Of a stretch of DNA of 64,000 nucleotides, positions 32,564 through 41,124 are shown piece by piece. The number at the start of each line of letters is the position of its first letter. Positions within the stretch are counted from its first letter, which is position 1. The DNA is taken from contig JAIXRC010000014.1 in NCBI GenBank assembly GCA_027485415.1, positions 46,806 through 110,805 of the forward strand. The letters are read 5' to 3'. Position numbers and translations under genes: made by a program. The DNA comes from Cryomorphaceae bacterium (GTDB lineage: Bacteria; Bacteroidota; Bacteroidia; Flavobacteriales_D; Crocinitomicaceae). The notes beneath the pieces were generated by a model that was not told the DNA's origin, ran no database searches, and saw only the letters and a list, made by a program, of their open reading frames with translations.

Positions 32564-33614
32564 TTTGAAGGTGCGTTTTTTGGAACAAAAAATAGAACAG
32601 TATCAGCAAAGGAAGGAACAATATGAGCAATTCGTAATAGTATCCTTTTTTATCGAGGTAAAAAGTTAAAAATCCTAACCCCGAAAAAAAAGCTGAATTG
32701 ACAAGAAAAAATTTAAAAACGTGTTTTTCAGAATATCCAAAATATGCCAAGTGATGGGTTGTGTGGTCCTTGCCTCCTTTAAACGGTGATTTACGAGCTT
32801 TAATTCTGTTGAAAATAACCGTAAACGTATCAATTAGTGGAAGAGCTAATAGCAAAGACATGGTTAGAAATTTTATCCAAAAAGCCTCAGTAAATCCTGA
32901 AGAATCATCCCAAACCATGTGGACGGAGAAAAAGGCTACGATATAGCCAACGAGTTGGCTTCCTGAATCTCCCATGAACATCTTTGAAGGGGGCTTATTG
33001 AACCATAAAAAACCAAACAAGGCAGCCATGAATCCAATCAATAGAAAATGAAAGACGGTAAAACCCGAACCATGTACAAAAACGTCAATGCAAAAAATAC
33101 CCATAAAAAAGGAAAGCGAAGTACCAGCTGCAATCCCATCCATATTATCAAGCATGTTGATGGAGTTCATCAATCCAACAGTCCAAACTACCGTTAAAAA
33201 GGCATTCAACTCAAAATATGGAGTAAGTGAAATGGTGTTATTGGACATCACAATTAACACCCCACATGCTGCTTGAGCGATTAGTTTGAAAAAAGGAAAA
33301 GTATCGTAGGCATCGTCTAAGAGGCCCATAGTAAAGGAAAGCAACAACCCGAGGAAAAACATTAAAAATACTTGTTGACCGAAAACGTTTTCATGAGAAT
33401 GAGTGACCAAATAAATGAAAACTGCTAATGTGATACTTATAAAAAGTGTAATACCTCCTAAGGACGGTTTTTGTTGTTGATTCCATCGGGAAAGGATGTT
33501 GTTTTTACCTCGGATTCCGAGGTTCGATGCGAATTTCAAAACGAGTTGATTTAACCCGATAGAAACTATAAAAATTAGTATAAAAATACAAACCAGTTTA
33601 ATTATAGGATTCAT
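32544..33614 (-). CDS. MraY/WecA-like polyprenyl-phosphate sugar-1-phosphate transferase
   Basis: A 356-residue integral membrane enzyme of glycosyltransferase family 4 (undecaprenyl-phosphate GlcNAc/hexosamine-1-P transferase class). About ten membrane helices, with the catalytic loops 'NMLDNMDGIAAG' (NxxDNxDG), 'FMGDSGSQLVGY' and 'TTHHLAYFGYS' (the His motif). It starts a lipid-linked glycan on undecaprenyl phosphate; WecA/Rgpg-type activity is likely rather than MraY, as no murein genes are adjacent. It follows rmlC after 2 bases in the polysaccharide operon. Confidence 0.9.
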   Translation of the reverse strand: MNPIIKLVCIFILIFIVSIGLNQLVLKFASNLGIRGKNNILSRWNQQQKPSLGGITLFISITLAVFIYLVTHSHENVFGQQVFLMFFLGLLLSFTMGLLDDAYDTFPFFKLIAQAACGVLIVMSNNTISLTPYFELNAFLTVVWTVGLMNSINMLDNMDGIAAGTSLSFFMGIFCIDVFVHGSGFTVFHFLLIGFMAALFGFLWFNKPPSKMFMGDSGSQLVGYIVAFFSVHMVWDDSSGFTEAFWIKFLTMSLLLALPLIDTFTVIFNRIKARKSPFKGGKDHTTHHLAYFGYSEKHVFKFFLVNSAFFSGLGFLTFYLDKKGYYYELLILFLPLLILFYFLFQKTHLQNGRKIP

Positions 33615-33616
33615 AA

Positions 33617-34156
33617 TTAAAACGGGCTATTATAGTTCGCGAATAGGATTCCTTTTTGATCTTTATCAGAAATTAAAGGGTGATTTATTGGCCATGGAAT
33701 TTTCAAGTGTGGATCGTTCCAAAGAAGGGTTTCTTCATTGGTAGGGGCGTAATATTCCGTGCACTTATAACTGAAAAGAGTGTTTTCTTCTAAGGTCAAA
33801 AACCCGTGAGCAAATCCCGGAGGAATATAAAATTGTTTGCCGTTTTCCGCGGATAATTCAATGAGCACAAATTTGCCGTAGGTAGATGATTCCTTTCGTA
33901 AATCTACCGCAACATCCAATACACTTCCTGAAAGAACCTGTACTAATTTGCCTTGTGCAAAAGGAGGTGTTTGAAAATGTAATCCGCGAAGCACCCCTTT
34001 GCGGGATAATGAAACATTGTCTTGCAAGAATTTTCGACCAAGCAAGGAGGTGTAATTATCCTGGTGGAAGTACTCGAAAAAGTAACCTCTCTCGTCCGCA
34101 TACCTTTTCGGATGAAGGCAAATTAATCCTTCGATGTCGAAACGTTCTTCCCTCAT
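33617..34156 (-). CDS. rfbC: dTDP-4-dehydrorhamnose 3,5-epimerase
   Basis: RmlC converts dTDP-4-keto-6-deoxyglucose to dTDP-4-keto-rhamnose. The 179-residue cupin has 'GYFFEYFHQDNYTSLLG', 'VLRGLHFQTPPFAQGKLVQVLSG' (catalytic His), 'DVAVDLRKES' and 'FYIPPGFAHGF', with the Tyr/Lys region 'YKCTEYYAP'. RmlA, RmlB and RmlD are not in the window, so the donor sugar pathway must be completed elsewhere. It overlaps the wzc-like gene by 4 bases. Confidence 0.96.
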   Translation of the reverse strand: MREERFDIEGLICLHPKRYADERGYFFEYFHQDNYTSLLGRKFLQDNVSLSRKGVLRGLHFQTPPFAQGKLVQVLSGSVLDVAVDLRKESSTYGKFVLIELSAENGKQFYIPPGFAHGFLTLEENTLFSYKCTEYYAPTNEETLLWNDPHLKIPWPINHPLISDKDQKGILFANYNSPF

Positions 34157-36597
34157 GCTCCCTTTTTTGTGTGAGATTTTTTCCTTTTAGTGAAAAGTAA
34201 TTTGCGCACCCGAGTAAGCAAGCCCTCCTTCTGATCGTCCGAGTAATACCCTCCATATCCGTAACCATAGCCATAGCCATAGCCATATCCATACCCGTAC
34301 CCATACCCGTATCCGTAGATTCCAGCATTGGTAGGTACCGCGTTTAGGATAACATTTATTTTGTGGATTTTTTGAATGTTGAAAAGGTTCAAAATTTGGT
34401 CTGCAAAGGCGCGTTTGGAATAGTTGGCTTTAAAAACATAAATGGGAATATCTACTTGTGTTAGGATTTTGATACCATCGGAAACCACACCAATTGGTGG
34501 ATTATCGATGAATATAACATCGTAGTCATTTTTGAGACGATCAAGACACGCGTAGAATTCTTGGCTTTGAATAAGGTCAGAAGGATTAGGGGGTATGGGG
34601 CCAGCCGTAATAAAATCCAAATTGGGGATATTGGACGTTTGAATTGCACTTTCCAAGGGTATAAGTCCAGAAAGTACTTGACTCATTCCCATTTCATTCT
34701 CCACTTTAAAACCGTGGTGTACTTTTGGTTTTCTTAAATCTAAGTCAAGCAGTATACAACGTTTTCCGCTTAAAGCAAACGTAGACGCCAAGTTTAATAT
34801 AACGAACGTTTTGCCTTCTCCAGAAACCGACGAGGATACAGCCACTGTTCGGACTTCACTATTAATGAAATTCATGTTGGACTTAACGTTTCTAATGGAT
34901 TCGGCTAATCGAGATTTTGGAGATTCGTTAACCACTACTTCCGAGTATTTCATTTTGTTTTTATGCAATGGAACCGTTCCCAAAACGGTCGCATTTTCAG
35001 GCAGCAAGGATTTGAGATCTTGAAGGGAAGTAATTTCATTGTAAAATAAGTACTTAAGGAAAAGAAAGCCGAATCCGATGAGCATAGCAAGGATTCCTGC
35101 AATGATATAGGTTAGTCTTTTATTGGGACTTATGGGTTGAAATGGAAGTTCAGGACGACTCAATAATTGAGTACTCGTTGAATACCCAGCATTGAGGAGC
35201 TGAAACTCAATTTTTCGTTCAATGAATTTATTGAAATAACCGCGGTTTAACTCCTCCATGTATTTTAAACGGTTAAATTCGATTTTTTTGTCCGGCAATC
35301 CCATGAGTTTCGCTTGATAAAAATCCACTTGCTCACTCAATTGTTTTTTCTCTGTAAACAAGCGCTCACGTATTATATTGAGGCTTTTGTGAATTAACTG
35401 TAAGTTGTTTTCAATCCTTCGATTTATCAGCTGAACCTTATTGCTTTCGTAGGAAATATCCTGTGAAATATCTTCTTTGGTTTCCAAAAGTTTATTCAAT
35501 TCTTCTACCTGACGCGTAAAGGCCCCTTCAAAACTTCTCTTTCCAATAATTTGAGGTAAAATCTTGTAAAGGTCGGGTCGCGTTAATTGGTTGTTTATAA
35601 GGCTTTTCAAATAACCTATGGTGTATATTTCCTCGTTGATCTCAGCGAGCTTTAATGAATAACCGTTCAAATTGGTGGTAATATTGTTCTCTTCGTATTC
35701 GATACTTGGCAATCCTTCACGACGTTGAAACAAACTCAGACTGTCTTTAGATCCTCCCAGAACACCTGATAATGAATCCAGTTGAGAATTAATAAAACTG
35801 AGCGTTTTTAGGTTTTCCTCCTGATGTTTGGTTTTTTCAAAGGTGAAATAGCTAGTGATAATCGATTGAATGAGGTCAAAGGTGAGTTTTCGATTTTCAT
35901 TGCGAAATGAAATTTCGATGGTTTTAGCGTTCTCATCAATAGGCTTAATCGTAAGCCCAGCTTGAAATTCCTTGAGAAGTTGCCTTGGGTTATTGAAAAC
36001 AAAATATATGTTTCCATCTTCGATTAATTTTGAAAATGCAGCGGCATCACGGCTGTTAATCTTTATGTGAAACAAAGTGTTTTGAAGCTCCTTACCTAAT
36101 ATGCCACTCAAAGTTCTTTTTTGACCTTTGTAGGAGTAACTCAATTCGAAACTCGTAGAATTCGTTTTTTTAAAGAATACCTTTGAGCCGCAAAAACTGG
36201 AATCCTTGAGTTCATAGGTGATAATTGAGAATGGCGTAACCCCGTATAAATTCTCTGTCAGCAATTGGCCATCGTTGAAGATGCTTGTGTTTAAGTACAA
36301 CCGTTGAATCGCTTGATCTAAAAGTACTGGGGATTTTAGTAATTCAATTTGTTCAGATAAATTTGGGCCTTCTACGATATTAGAGGGTTGTTCTAGGATT
36401 TTTTGCGTTTTATTCTCGGAAAGTAACTGAAGAACGGCCTTGCTCTCGTAAATAGGCTTTTTGTAACGAAGGTATAAGAAGGTCGTTCCAAAAACGGCAA
36501 GGAATACTATGATGGGTTTGTACCAATTCCTTGTTAAAACATTCCTTAGAATTATCGGGTTGAAATGGTCATTAATCCTGCGAGATTTTCCTTCCAT
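34153..36597 (-). CDS. Wzc-type polysaccharide co-polymerase / tyrosine autokinase
   Basis: An 814-residue inner-membrane protein that pairs with the Wza-like exporter. It has a Wzz domain with helices near residue 30 ('KPIIVFLAVFGTTFLYLRY') and about 495-515, a periplasmic coiled coil between them, then a BY-kinase domain: Walker A 'SSVSGEGKTFVILNLA', A' 'CILLDLDLRKPKVHHG', Walker B 'DVIFIDNPPIG'. The C-terminus carries eleven Tyr-Gly repeats, then 'GYYSDD', a likely autophosphorylation tail, and ends in a Lys/Arg-rich stretch. Phosphorylation of this tail normally controls capsule or exopolysaccharide length and export. It lies 2 bases after the wza-like gene. Confidence 0.95.
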   Translation of the reverse strand: MEGKSRRINDHFNPIILRNVLTRNWYKPIIVFLAVFGTTFLYLRYKKPIYESKAVLQLLSENKTQKILEQPSNIVEGPNLSEQIELLKSPVLLDQAIQRLYLNTSIFNDGQLLTENLYGVTPFSIITYELKDSSFCGSKVFFKKTNSTSFELSYSYKGQKRTLSGILGKELQNTLFHIKINSRDAAAFSKLIEDGNIYFVFNNPRQLLKEFQAGLTIKPIDENAKTIEISFRNENRKLTFDLIQSIITSYFTFEKTKHQEENLKTLSFINSQLDSLSGVLGGSKDSLSLFQRREGLPSIEYEENNITTNLNGYSLKLAEINEEIYTIGYLKSLINNQLTRPDLYKILPQIIGKRSFEGAFTRQVEELNKLLETKEDISQDISYESNKVQLINRRIENNLQLIHKSLNIIRERLFTEKKQLSEQVDFYQAKLMGLPDKKIEFNRLKYMEELNRGYFNKFIERKIEFQLLNAGYSTSTQLLSRPELPFQPISPNKRLTYIIAGILAMLIGFGFLFLKYLFYNEITSLQDLKSLLPENATVLGTVPLHKNKMKYSEVVVNESPKSRLAESIRNVKSNMNFINSEVRTVAVSSSVSGEGKTFVILNLASTFALSGKRCILLDLDLRKPKVHHGFKVENEMGMSQVLSGLIPLESAIQTSNIPNLDFITAGPIPPNPSDLIQSQEFYACLDRLKNDYDVIFIDNPPIGVVSDGIKILTQVDIPIYVFKANYSKRAFADQILNLFNIQKIHKINVILNAVPTNAGIYGYGYGYGYGYGYGYGYGYGYGGYYSDDQKEGLLTRVRKLLFTKRKKSHTKKGA
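34252..34317 (-). repeat. Eleven-fold hexanucleotide repeat encoding (Tyr-Gly)11
   Basis: 66 bases of TA[C/T]GG[N] units in the wzc-like gene. Synonymous codons differ (TACGGA, TATGGC, TACGGG and others), so the repeat is kept at the protein level but still offers slippage sites; whole-unit changes keep the frame. Confidence 0.9.
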
Positions 36598-36599
36598 TG

Positions 36600-37367
36600 C
36601 TAATACCTTAATACAATATTAAATACGGTGAATCCAATGGAAAAAAGATTCAGCCAAGGGGTAACTTCTTTAAGTGCAGTTTGAAGTTTTCGAGGATGGT
36701 AATTTACCACGATAATATCATGATTTTGAACCAGTGTTTCGCCAACACGGATTTGATCAATGTTGGATAAATCCAATTGATATACATGGCGTTTTCCATC
36801 GATAGTTCTCAATAAATGCACTTCGTTCGATTTCGCTTTTTCCTTGAGTCCTCCCCCCATGGCGATCACCTCAAGTACCGTAGTATTGTTGTTTTTCAAA
36901 GGTAAACTCTTTCCATCGTTACTCCCACAAAACAGGATGACCCGTTGATTGCTAATTTCAACGACTACAAAGGGTTTTTTTATTTTTTTTGATAATTCAA
37001 CTTGGAGTAATTCTTGAACCTCTTGGCAAGTTTTATTGCCTACCATGAATTCACCAACCATGGGGAAGTTGATGGCACCCTTGGAATTTACCTCGTATTC
37101 TTGCGTATTGTTGATCGAGACGTTTTCTTCGCTTGAGGATGTTTTTGCTAACAAAAGTGACTCACCTTCGTTGGGATAAAAATGTATCGTTAAACGATCA
37201 CCAGGAACAATCTTCTGCGTATGGATTACGGGAGGTAGTGTATCGAACGTCGTTTTTGAGTCTTTGTCGTAGAATAAGATCCTGTTGGAATTTAAAGTGC
37301 GACAAGACAACAAGGTGCTACAACAAATTAACCCAATGACGGCACGAAAAATACTATGGCTTTTCAT
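36600..37367 (-). CDS. Wza-like polysaccharide export lipoprotein
   Basis: A 255-residue precursor with a lipoprotein signal (CCSTLLSC, Cys near 22). A Poly_export domain ('VPGDRLTIHFYPNEGESLL', 'SKGAINFPMVGEF', 'QELLQVELSKKI') is followed by a SLBB-like domain ('VLEVIAMGGGLKEKA', 'VHLLRTIDGKRHVYQLDLSN'), and a C-terminal helix 'WLNLFSIGFTVFNIVLRY' that may form the outer-membrane alpha barrel. It works with the Wzc-like protein to move polysaccharide out. It overlaps the glycosyltransferase gene by 14 bases. Confidence 0.93.
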   Translation of the reverse strand: MKSHSIFRAVIGLICCSTLLSCRTLNSNRILFYDKDSKTTFDTLPPVIHTQKIVPGDRLTIHFYPNEGESLLLAKTSSSEENVSINNTQEYEVNSKGAINFPMVGEFMVGNKTCQEVQELLQVELSKKIKKPFVVVEISNQRVILFCGSNDGKSLPLKNNNTTVLEVIAMGGGLKEKAKSNEVHLLRTIDGKRHVYQLDLSNIDQIRVGETLVQNHDIIVVNYHPRKLQTALKEVTPWLNLFSIGFTVFNIVLRY

Positions 37368-38538
37368 CGTTTAATAGTTGCTTATATAATTGGGACATTT
37401 CGCGCACCAGTCTTTGGTAACTAAATAAGTCCAAAACAAAATTACGTGCATTTTTCGACATTTTTAAACGCAAAGGGCTATTCATCGATAATTCAACGAT
37501 CACTGAGGCAAGCTCTTGTGCCGAGTGACTCGACAAAATATAGCCTGTTTCTAAATGTGAAATAACGTCTTTTACCCCTCCTACAGAAGTGCTAATAACC
37601 GGAATGCCTGCAGCTTGCGCCTCTATTAAGGAAACGGGTGTGCCCTCGTTCAATGAGGTTAAGCAAATAAGATCCATGGCTGGATAGAACTGTTCCATTT
37701 CCTTTATCCACGACGTAAAGGTGATTCGATCTTTTAAGATTGGGTAGTCTTTCGCAATTAAACGTTCCAGATTAACTCGCTCCTCGCCATCTCCGACGAT
37801 ATAGAATTTAAAACGTAAGCCCTCGTTTTTAAGGCATTCTGAAGCTGCTTCTATAAACATTTGGTGGTTTTTTATGGGGACCAATCTCCCCACGATTCCA
37901 ACGGCAATTTCATCCGTCGCGATGTTCATTTTAAGCCTTAAGTCCTCTCGAATAGGTGCAGTATCCGAAAATTTTGATAAATCAAATCCAAGAGGTATTA
38001 TATGGATTTTATTTTTGTGTCCTTGAGGGTTCAAGAATTGAAGTTCCGTCGCTTGTGATGGAGCAATGGCAATCAGCGCATGAGTTCTTTTGGCCAATCT
38101 CAACTCAACTTGTTTCACCAAAAAGGTCTTAAACCGGTTAAAATAACCATGAAACACATTTCCATGAAAGGTGTGGATCAAAAGAGGAGTCCCGGTTGAA
38201 ATTGCAGCTAATCTACCTAGAAATCCAGCTTTAGATGCGTGGGTATGAACGATTTGAGGACGATATTCCTTAATGATTTTCCGCAACCGGAAGAATGTTC
38301 GAATATCATCGAAAAGGCTGATTTTACGTCCCATACTTTCGATGAGCTCGAACTCAATGTTTTGTTGGGTTAATATAAACGTTGCATCCATTTCGGTTGC
38401 CATTGCTTTTCCTCCAACAAGTTTTGTTTCAAATTCTTTGGGCAGATGCTCCGTCAACATGGCTACATTGTATATAGGTCCACCTAAATTGAAACGATTC
38501 AGGATGCGCAATACTTTAATTTTTTTACTGCTTTGCAT
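37354..38538 (-). CDS. GT-B glycosyltransferase (family 4 type)
   Basis: A 394-residue glycosyltransferase with two Rossmann domains: N-terminal 'VLRILNRFNLGGPIYNVAML', the 'HTHASKAGFLGRLAA' loop and the C-terminal donor site 'VGIVGRLVPIKNHQMF' and 'SLNEGTPVSLIEAQAAGIPVI' (E-x7-E motif). Likely adds a sugar to the growing lipid-linked repeat of the adjacent export system. First gene of the polysaccharide operon in this window; dacB is divergent. Confidence 0.92.
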   Translation of the reverse strand: MQSSKKIKVLRILNRFNLGGPIYNVAMLTEHLPKEFETKLVGGKAMATEMDATFILTQQNIEFELIESMGRKISLFDDIRTFFRLRKIIKEYRPQIVHTHASKAGFLGRLAAISTGTPLLIHTFHGNVFHGYFNRFKTFLVKQVELRLAKRTHALIAIAPSQATELQFLNPQGHKNKIHIIPLGFDLSKFSDTAPIREDLRLKMNIATDEIAVGIVGRLVPIKNHQMFIEAASECLKNEGLRFKFYIVGDGEERVNLERLIAKDYPILKDRITFTSWIKEMEQFYPAMDLICLTSLNEGTPVSLIEAQAAGIPVISTSVGGVKDVISHLETGYILSSHSAQELASVIVELSMNSPLRLKMSKNARNFVLDLFSYQRLVREMSQLYKQLLNDEKP

Positions 38539-38606
38539 GGAGTTGTTGAAAAAAACTGGTTGTCAAGTGGACCTTAACCGTAATATTTTAATGACTTTTG
38601 TTTCAG

Positions 38607-40061
38607 ATGCTAAATGGTTTTCAAAGATACTTGGTTTTTTTCATATTTTCCCAAGCCTCGTTGGCTTTCTCGCAGGATTTAAAGGTTTTGGCGGATGCCT
38701 TTACCCATGATCCTAAACTTTCCAACGCTAAGTTTAGTTTTTTGGCCATTGATCTGACAACAGGGGATACCATACTGAGCGTTAATCCAAATCAGCCCCT
38801 TGTTACAGCTTCTACCACTAAACTTTTTTCAACGGCCATGGCCATGGAGGTTTTAGGATTGGATTATCGGTTCGAGACCAAAATATTTCAAGCCGGTTCC
38901 CGAAAAGATACCGTTATTGTGGGCGATTTATGGGTGCAAGGTGGTGGTGATGTATCGTTTGGAAGCCGCTATTTTAACGCCGAAGGAAGAGAATTTGACG
39001 GAATAAAGGAGTGGGTTGATACCCTGCTTGGCCTTGGTATTAAATGCATTAAAGGTAATGTGTACATTGATGGTTCTTCTTTTGGCTATGAGGGTGCTCC
39101 AAAAGGTTGGTCCGCTTGGGATGCTGGGAATTATTACGGGGCTGTTCCCGCAGGAATCAACGTTTTTGATAATGTGACAAAGTACTTTTTTTCCACCGGT
39201 AAACCTGGAGCCAAGGCAAAACTTTTGTCGATGGTACCTCCCCAAAATTCTTTGGTTTTTACAAATAAAATCGTGAGCGCTAAGGTGTCTCAAGATCATT
39301 CGAATTTACAAGGGCTTCCGTACGATTGGAGGCGCACCGGAACAGGAAAGTTGCCTGCATATCAATCCAGTTACATGGTACGTGGTTCTGTCCCTGATCC
39401 TGAAAAGAATGTAGCAGACCTTTTCTCAGGATATATTAAGGAAAAAGGCATAGAATTGTCTGGGGAAGTTATTCCCTTCAGAACAGCCAAGGTTAATCCT
39501 CCTGATTACGATAATCTTAAAATCCTTTATTCAGTTGCTGGCAGAAGTGTTAAAGAAATCATCGAATGGACTAACCTGAAAAGTGTTAATTTTTTTGCCG
39601 AAGGTTTGTTGAAAGGAGTGGCCTTCAAATTAACCGGTAAGGGTACTCATGAGAACGGTATTCAAGTATATCGACAGTATTTATCGCAACGCATTGATAC
39701 CTCGGGTTTAGTACTTTACGATGGAAGCGGTTTATCAAGAATGAACCGTATCTCAGCATCCCACATGTTCGAGCTTTTGCGCTACATCAACGGCAGTTCT
39801 TTTGCACAAGATTTCAAACAAACACTGCCAGTTGCAGGAAAAACTGGAACGATTCGAGATTTGTGTGTTGGTCAAATAGGGGAGGGCAGGGTTTACGCTA
39901 AAAGTGGAACCATGACAGGCATAAAATCCTATGCCGGTTACATCGATGCCGTATCCGGAAAAAAAATTGCATTTTCATTAGTAGCTAGCGATTATTCTTG
40001 CTCGCAAAGCGTTGTGAAAACCTACATGGAGTCCATCTTTAACGGATTAGCAGGGCTATAA
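38607..40061 (+). CDS. dacB: D-alanyl-D-alanine carboxypeptidase/endopeptidase (PBP4 type)
   Basis: Periplasmic murein carboxypeptidase or endopeptidase of the S13 class. The protein (484 residues from ATG 38607) has a signal peptide ('FFIFSQASLAFSQ'), the active Ser in STTK (TASTTKLFSTAMAM, about residue 60), SVN ('LKSVNFFAEG') and KSG ('AKSGTMTGIKSY'), in the right order. The ORF-track start at 38598 is TTG; ATG 38607 is more plausible. It converges on ddl with a 6-base overlap, so both ends of peptidoglycan D-Ala-D-Ala handling are side by side. Confidence 0.95.
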   Translation: MLNGFQRYLVFFIFSQASLAFSQDLKVLADAFTHDPKLSNAKFSFLAIDLTTGDTILSVNPNQPLVTASTTKLFSTAMAMEVLGLDYRFETKIFQAGSRKDTVIVGDLWVQGGGDVSFGSRYFNAEGREFDGIKEWVDTLLGLGIKCIKGNVYIDGSSFGYEGAPKGWSAWDAGNYYGAVPAGINVFDNVTKYFFSTGKPGAKAKLLSMVPPQNSLVFTNKIVSAKVSQDHSNLQGLPYDWRRTGTGKLPAYQSSYMVRGSVPDPEKNVADLFSGYIKEKGIELSGEVIPFRTAKVNPPDYDNLKILYSVAGRSVKEIIEWTNLKSVNFFAEGLLKGVAFKLTGKGTHENGIQVYRQYLSQRIDTSGLVLYDGSGLSRMNRISASHMFELLRYINGSSFAQDFKQTLPVAGKTGTIRDLCVGQIGEGRVYAKSGTMTGIKSYAGYIDAVSGKKIAFSLVASDYSCSQSVVKTYMESIFNGLAGL

Positions 40062-41018
40062 TTCGGTGCTTAAAATTTGATGCCAAAACAGCGTGATGGG
40101 TAACTGTGCCTCCTGCAGCATTTTCGGCACGATACTTTCCGTTGAAAATCCCGGAGTGGTGTTCACTTCAATGACATAAGGTGTTTCATCAACTAGCATG
40201 AAATCAATTCTTGCTACGGATTTTAAGTTTAATAAGCTGTAAATTTCTTGGGCTTTTTGTTGAATTAATTCCGTACTCGATGCGGAAATGCGAGCGGGGG
40301 TAATTTCCTGTGATTTTCCCATGTATTTTGCCTCGTAGTCAAAAAATTCATTTTCGGATACAATTTCGGTCAAGGGCAGCGCAACTAGGCCATTTTTCGT
40401 TCGGTAGACCCCGCATGTCACTTCTGTTCCCGGAAGAAACGATTCTATGATCACCATTCCACCTTCTTTAAATGCTTCCACAATCGCTTTATCCAGGTCC
40501 TCCAAGCGTTTAACTTTACTAATTCCATAACTCGAACCAGATCCTGTTGGTTTAACAAACATCGGAAATCCAATCTGCTGGGCAATTTCTGCGTACTCAA
40601 CTTGATCGCCGGGAAGTAGCCTAAGGGATTTAGCTACAGGAATACCGAATTGGTTGAGAAATTGATTACAATACCATTTATCGAAGGATAACGCAGAAGG
40701 AAGAACTTTCGAATTGACATATGGAATGTGAAGCAAATCCAAGACCGCTTGTATTTTTCCATTTTCGCCAGGATCACCGTGAATGTATACAATCGCCCCA
40801 TCCAATGGAATCCGCTGGTCTTGGGTAATAATTGCTCCGGTATTTCGGTCAAATATCCCATTAAAATCGGAGTGGATTGCTTCCCACGGGCCTTCTTTAA
40901 CGATGATCTTAATTCCTTGATAGTTTTCGGGAAAATGTTCAAGGATGGTGTTGGCGCTTTTAATGGAAATTTCAAACTCCGAAGAGTAGCCGCCGCAGAA
41001 TAATCCGATTTTTTTCAT
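40056..41018 (-). CDS. ddl: D-alanine--D-alanine ligase
   Basis: ATP-grasp enzyme that makes D-Ala-D-Ala for peptidoglycan. The 320-residue protein has 'KKIGLFCGGYSSEFEISIKSANT' (start, substrate binding), 'GDPGENGKIQAVLDLLHIPY', 'FPMFVKPTGSGSSYGISKV' (ATP site), 'EVNTTPGFSTESIVPKM' (metal and loop) near the C-terminus. Length fits. It ends inside the last codons of dacB (6-base overlap). A -7-like element is not clear. Confidence 0.95.
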   Translation of the reverse strand: MKKIGLFCGGYSSEFEISIKSANTILEHFPENYQGIKIIVKEGPWEAIHSDFNGIFDRNTGAIITQDQRIPLDGAIVYIHGDPGENGKIQAVLDLLHIPYVNSKVLPSALSFDKWYCNQFLNQFGIPVAKSLRLLPGDQVEYAEIAQQIGFPMFVKPTGSGSSYGISKVKRLEDLDKAIVEAFKEGGMVIIESFLPGTEVTCGVYRTKNGLVALPLTEIVSENEFFDYEAKYMGKSQEITPARISASSTELIQQKAQEIYSLLNLKSVARIDFMLVDETPYVIEVNTTPGFSTESIVPKMLQEAQLPITLFWHQILSTEL

Positions 41019-41113
41019 CGCCGAAAACTACGCATTTATCCTACAATCCATAGGCATGATTCTCCTCTTTATTAAACCTCGGCTGTTAATTTAAATTTTA
41101 ACCTTTTATTAGT

Positions 41114-41121
41114 TAATTTCG
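41114..41121 (+). promoter_or_regulatory. Possible -7 element of the acyltransferase gene
   Basis: TAATTTCG, one mismatch from TAnnTTTG, 3 bases before the ATG at 41125. Confidence 0.35.
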
Positions 41122-41124
41122 TCC

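Noticed and set aside
32544-33614. MraY (murein) annotation
   Set aside because: No mur/fts genes are near and the neighbours are exopolysaccharide genes; a WecA-type role fits better, though the motif set alone cannot separate them.
34252-34317. Phase-variable on/off switch from the hexanucleotide repeat
   Set aside because: Units of 6 bases keep the frame, so slippage would alter tail length, not switch expression off.
34056-34328. 90-codon Met-rich minus-strand ORF
   Set aside because: Alternative frame of the hexanucleotide Tyr-Gly repeat in the Wzc-like gene.
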